Positions 6,441 to 7,644 of a DNA stretch of 7,644 nucleotides are shown piece by piece. The notes under the pieces are model-generated. The model was not told where the DNA came from. It worked only from the letters and a program-made list of their open reading frames with translations, and searched no databases. The position numbers and the translations under genes were made by a program. The stretch's first letter is position 1, and each line of letters starts with the position of its first letter. The stretch comes from Massilia sp. GTDB lineage: Bacteria > Pseudomonadota > Gammaproteobacteria > Burkholderiales > Burkholderiaceae_D. The stretch spans positions 1 through 7,644 of the forward strand of contig DNCF01000537.1 of NCBI GenBank assembly GCA_003484545.1, given 5' to 3'.

Positions 6441-7325
6441 GTGATCAATCTGCAGCGGCTTGCAGCCTTTGTGGCGGTGGTGGACGCGAAAAGCTTCACG
6501 GCTGCAGCAAGGACGCTGGGCCAGACGAAGGCGGTCGTCAGTTTCAATATTCGCCAGCTCGAGGCCGAGCTTGGCGTCGCGCTGCTGCTACGCACCACGC
6601 GCCGACTGACGTTGACGGAAGCCGGAGACGCCTTTTACCGGCGCGGCATACAGCTCCTGAAAGACGCGGAAGCGATCGTGGACGATGTCCGCCGCGGCCA
6701 CGGGGGACTGTCGGGCGAGCTGCATATCACCAGCACATCGGAATATGGCGCCCGCGTGATCGTTCCCGCGCTGGTGGCGTTCAGGCGTCTGCACCTCGGA
6801 TTGAAAATTCGCCACGTCTCGTCATCCCAGCATGAAGATCTCATTTCGGAGCGATTCGATCTGGCGATCCGCCTGGGCAGTCTGGCGGATTCCTCCCATC
6901 GCGCCGCGCTCCTGACCCGGTTTCGCATCCTGCCGGTCGCATCGCCAGGCTGGCTCGAAGAAAATCCAGTCAATGCGCCGCAGATGCTGGAACAGGCATG
7001 CTGGGGCATTCACACGCGCCTGAACGATCGCTTGCGCTGGTGTCTCAGCGGGCCGGGACAGGAGCCATATGCGTTCGAGATCGCGAAGGCGAACATGTTC
7101 GGCTCCGACAGCGCGTCGGCCCTGATGGCGTTTGCATTGGAAGGCGGTGGCGTGGCGCTGCTTCCCGAGTGGCTCGTCGGCCCGGCGCTGGAAAGGGGGG
7201 AGTTGTGCCATGTGCTCCCCGAGTTCGCATTTCCGGAACAAGGGGTGTATGCGGTTTATCCGGACACCCGGCATGTGCCGGAAAAAGTCCGTGCCTTCAT
7301 CGATTTTTTACGCCAGAGAATCTAG
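6441..7325 (+). CDS. LysR-type transcriptional regulator, CrgA-like subgroup
   Basis: This is a 294-residue DNA-binding regulator. Residues 1-60 form the winged helix-turn-helix: INLQRLAAFVAVVDAKSFTAAARTLG, then the recognition helix QTKAVVSFNIRQLEAELG and the wing LLLRTTRRLTLTEAG. A linker helix (about 60-85) leads into a periplasmic-binding-protein-like effector domain with GELHITSTSEYGARVIVPALVAF, the typical FDLAIRLGSLADSS and the late GGVALLPEWLV. The TTRRLTLTEAG wing and DLAIRLG resemble the CrgA/DmlR-like group. The start chosen is GTG at 6441, because the family begins just before NLQRLAAF. GGGGGAG lies directly upstream, but with only one base of spacing, which is unusual. The more upstream TTG at 6399 lies in the promoter and operator, so it is rejected. 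The gene probably controls the divergent pump operon and itself in response to a small ligand. Confidence 0.93.
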   Translation: MINLQRLAAFVAVVDAKSFTAAARTLGQTKAVVSFNIRQLEAELGVALLLRTTRRLTLTEAGDAFYRRGIQLLKDAEAIVDDVRRGHGGLSGELHITSTSEYGARVIVPALVAFRRLHLGLKIRHVSSSQHEDLISERFDLAIRLGSLADSSHRAALLTRFRILPVASPGWLEENPVNAPQMLEQACWGIHTRLNDRLRWCLSGPGQEPYAFEIAKANMFGSDSASALMAFALEGGGVALLPEWLVGPALERGELCHVLPEFAFPEQGVYAVYPDTRHVPEKVRAFIDFLRQRI

Positions 7326-7396
7326 CGCTGACTCTTGCCGAACGCCAGAGGCCAAAGACCGTAAAAACAGCTTGCAACATTGTGGCCAAGGTTCAG

Positions 7397-7447
7397 GACG
7401 GCTGGAACCTGTTCGCCTATGACATCCGGAAGGGCCCGCGTCCTTAG
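7397..7447 (+). pseudogene. Fragment of an SDR gene (copy of codons around the YxxxK active site)
   Basis: Positions 7397-7435 match 4201-4239 of the intact SDR gene at 32 of 39 bases without gaps, including 18 identical bases in a row (7402-7419 with 4206-4223). Translation gives WNLFAYDIRKG against WNLFAYNTSKG, keeping the catalytic Tyr and Lys. It then reads PRP and stops at TAG 7445-7447, and nothing upstream resembles an SDR. It is therefore a short relic, not a gene. It abuts and slightly overlaps the sbcC stop. It may be what remains of an SDR copy at a rearranged SDR/sbcC junction. Confidence 0.6.
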
Positions 7448-7644
7448 GCCCCCACGCTGATCGCGCTGCTCCCGCCGCCGTTCGGCCGCACCTGGATCTT
7501 GGCCGCGATCCGTTCCGTCATCTCGTGCACGTGCGAGATCACGCCGACCTTGCGGCCCATCGACTGCAGGGCGTCGAGCGCGTCCATGGCCACGCCGAGG
7601 GTCGCGCTGTCGAGCGAGCCGAAGCCCTCGTCGATGAACAGCGA
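7444..7644 (-). CDS. sbcC: Exonuclease SbcC, C-terminal end (partial)
   Basis: Only the last 66 residues are visible; the gene enters from the right edge. They hold the Walker B and D-loop of an SMC/Rad50-type ABC ATPase, LFIDEGFGSLDSATL, and the H-loop histidine in GVISHVHEM. The tail TERIAAKIQVRPNGGGSSAISVGA is the usual short SbcC C-terminus. SbcC with SbcD forms the nuclease complex that cleaves DNA hairpins and processes double-strand breaks. It ends at TAA 7444-7446 and is convergent with the LysR gene. The last codons contain the right copy of the 11-base repeat. Confidence 0.92.
   Translation of the reverse strand, partial: SLFIDEGFGSLDSATLGVAMDALDALQSMGRKVGVISHVHEMTERIAAKIQVRPNGGGSSAISVGA
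7448..7458. repeat. Right copy of 11-base direct repeat GCCCCCACGCT
   Basis: This is identical to 4557-4567 and encodes the final SVGA residues of SbcC on the minus strand. With the left copy it brackets the LysR/MFS/NTF2-like cassette (about 2.9 kb). It is too short to call a formal attachment site or target duplication. Confidence 0.45.

Noticed and set aside
6399..6441. Upstream TTG start for the LysR-type regulator
   Set aside because: The extra 14 codons fall on the promoter and the dyad, lack an SD, and extend beyond the usual family N-terminus.
4557..7458. A transposon or integrative element with target duplications
   Set aside because: No transposase, integrase, terminal inverted repeats or tRNA attachment site is visible at the edges; only short direct repeats are present.

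Overview
The window looks like chromosomal DNA of a GC-rich betaproteobacterium, most likely an Oxalobacteraceae/Massilia-like member of the Burkholderiales. That placement is an inference from base composition, the style of the DbpA and SbcC proteins and the mix of housekeeping genes; nothing in the window proves a genus.

Left part (1-2960), all on the minus strand. It holds the 5' part of a DEAD-box RNA helicase gene of the DbpA type (cut by the left edge). Upstream of it lies a small gene for an 81-residue protein with a tandem TGLPVW motif, then an initiator tRNA-fMet gene with its own promoter and intrinsic terminator. Next comes a two-gene unit: a 69-residue Cys-rich protein with a natural four-histidine tail, followed 4 bases later by a 379-residue class I methyltransferase with an NPPW motif. 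Helicase, initiator tRNA and a possible RNA or protein methyltransferase give this stretch a translation and ribosome flavour.

Middle (2959-4530). A gene for an exported proline-rich protein with four cysteines runs leftwards, and a short-chain dehydrogenase/reductase (SDR) gene runs rightwards. They share a 228-base divergent intergenic region.

Right part (4540-7450). This is a compact three-gene cassette. A LysR-type regulator of the CrgA-like kind is divergent from an EmrB/QacA-like (DHA2) MFS efflux protein, which overlaps by 4 bases (ATGA) a small NTF2-like/DUF4440 protein. The 109-base divergent region carries a perfect 7+7 dyad (TGTCAAA-N5-TTTGACA) lying directly on the predicted promoters. 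The layout suggests a ligand-responsive efflux unit: the regulator senses a compound, the pump exports it, and the NTF2-fold protein binds or modifies something related.

The cassette sits between the SDR gene and the 3' end of sbcC. Its edges carry two suggestive scars: a fragment near-identical to codons 145-157 of the SDR gene (7397-7435), and an 11-base direct repeat GCCCCCACGCT at both ends. Together they suggest that an older SDR/sbcC junction was split or duplicated when the cassette arrived. No transposase, integrase, CRISPR array or rRNA is present.
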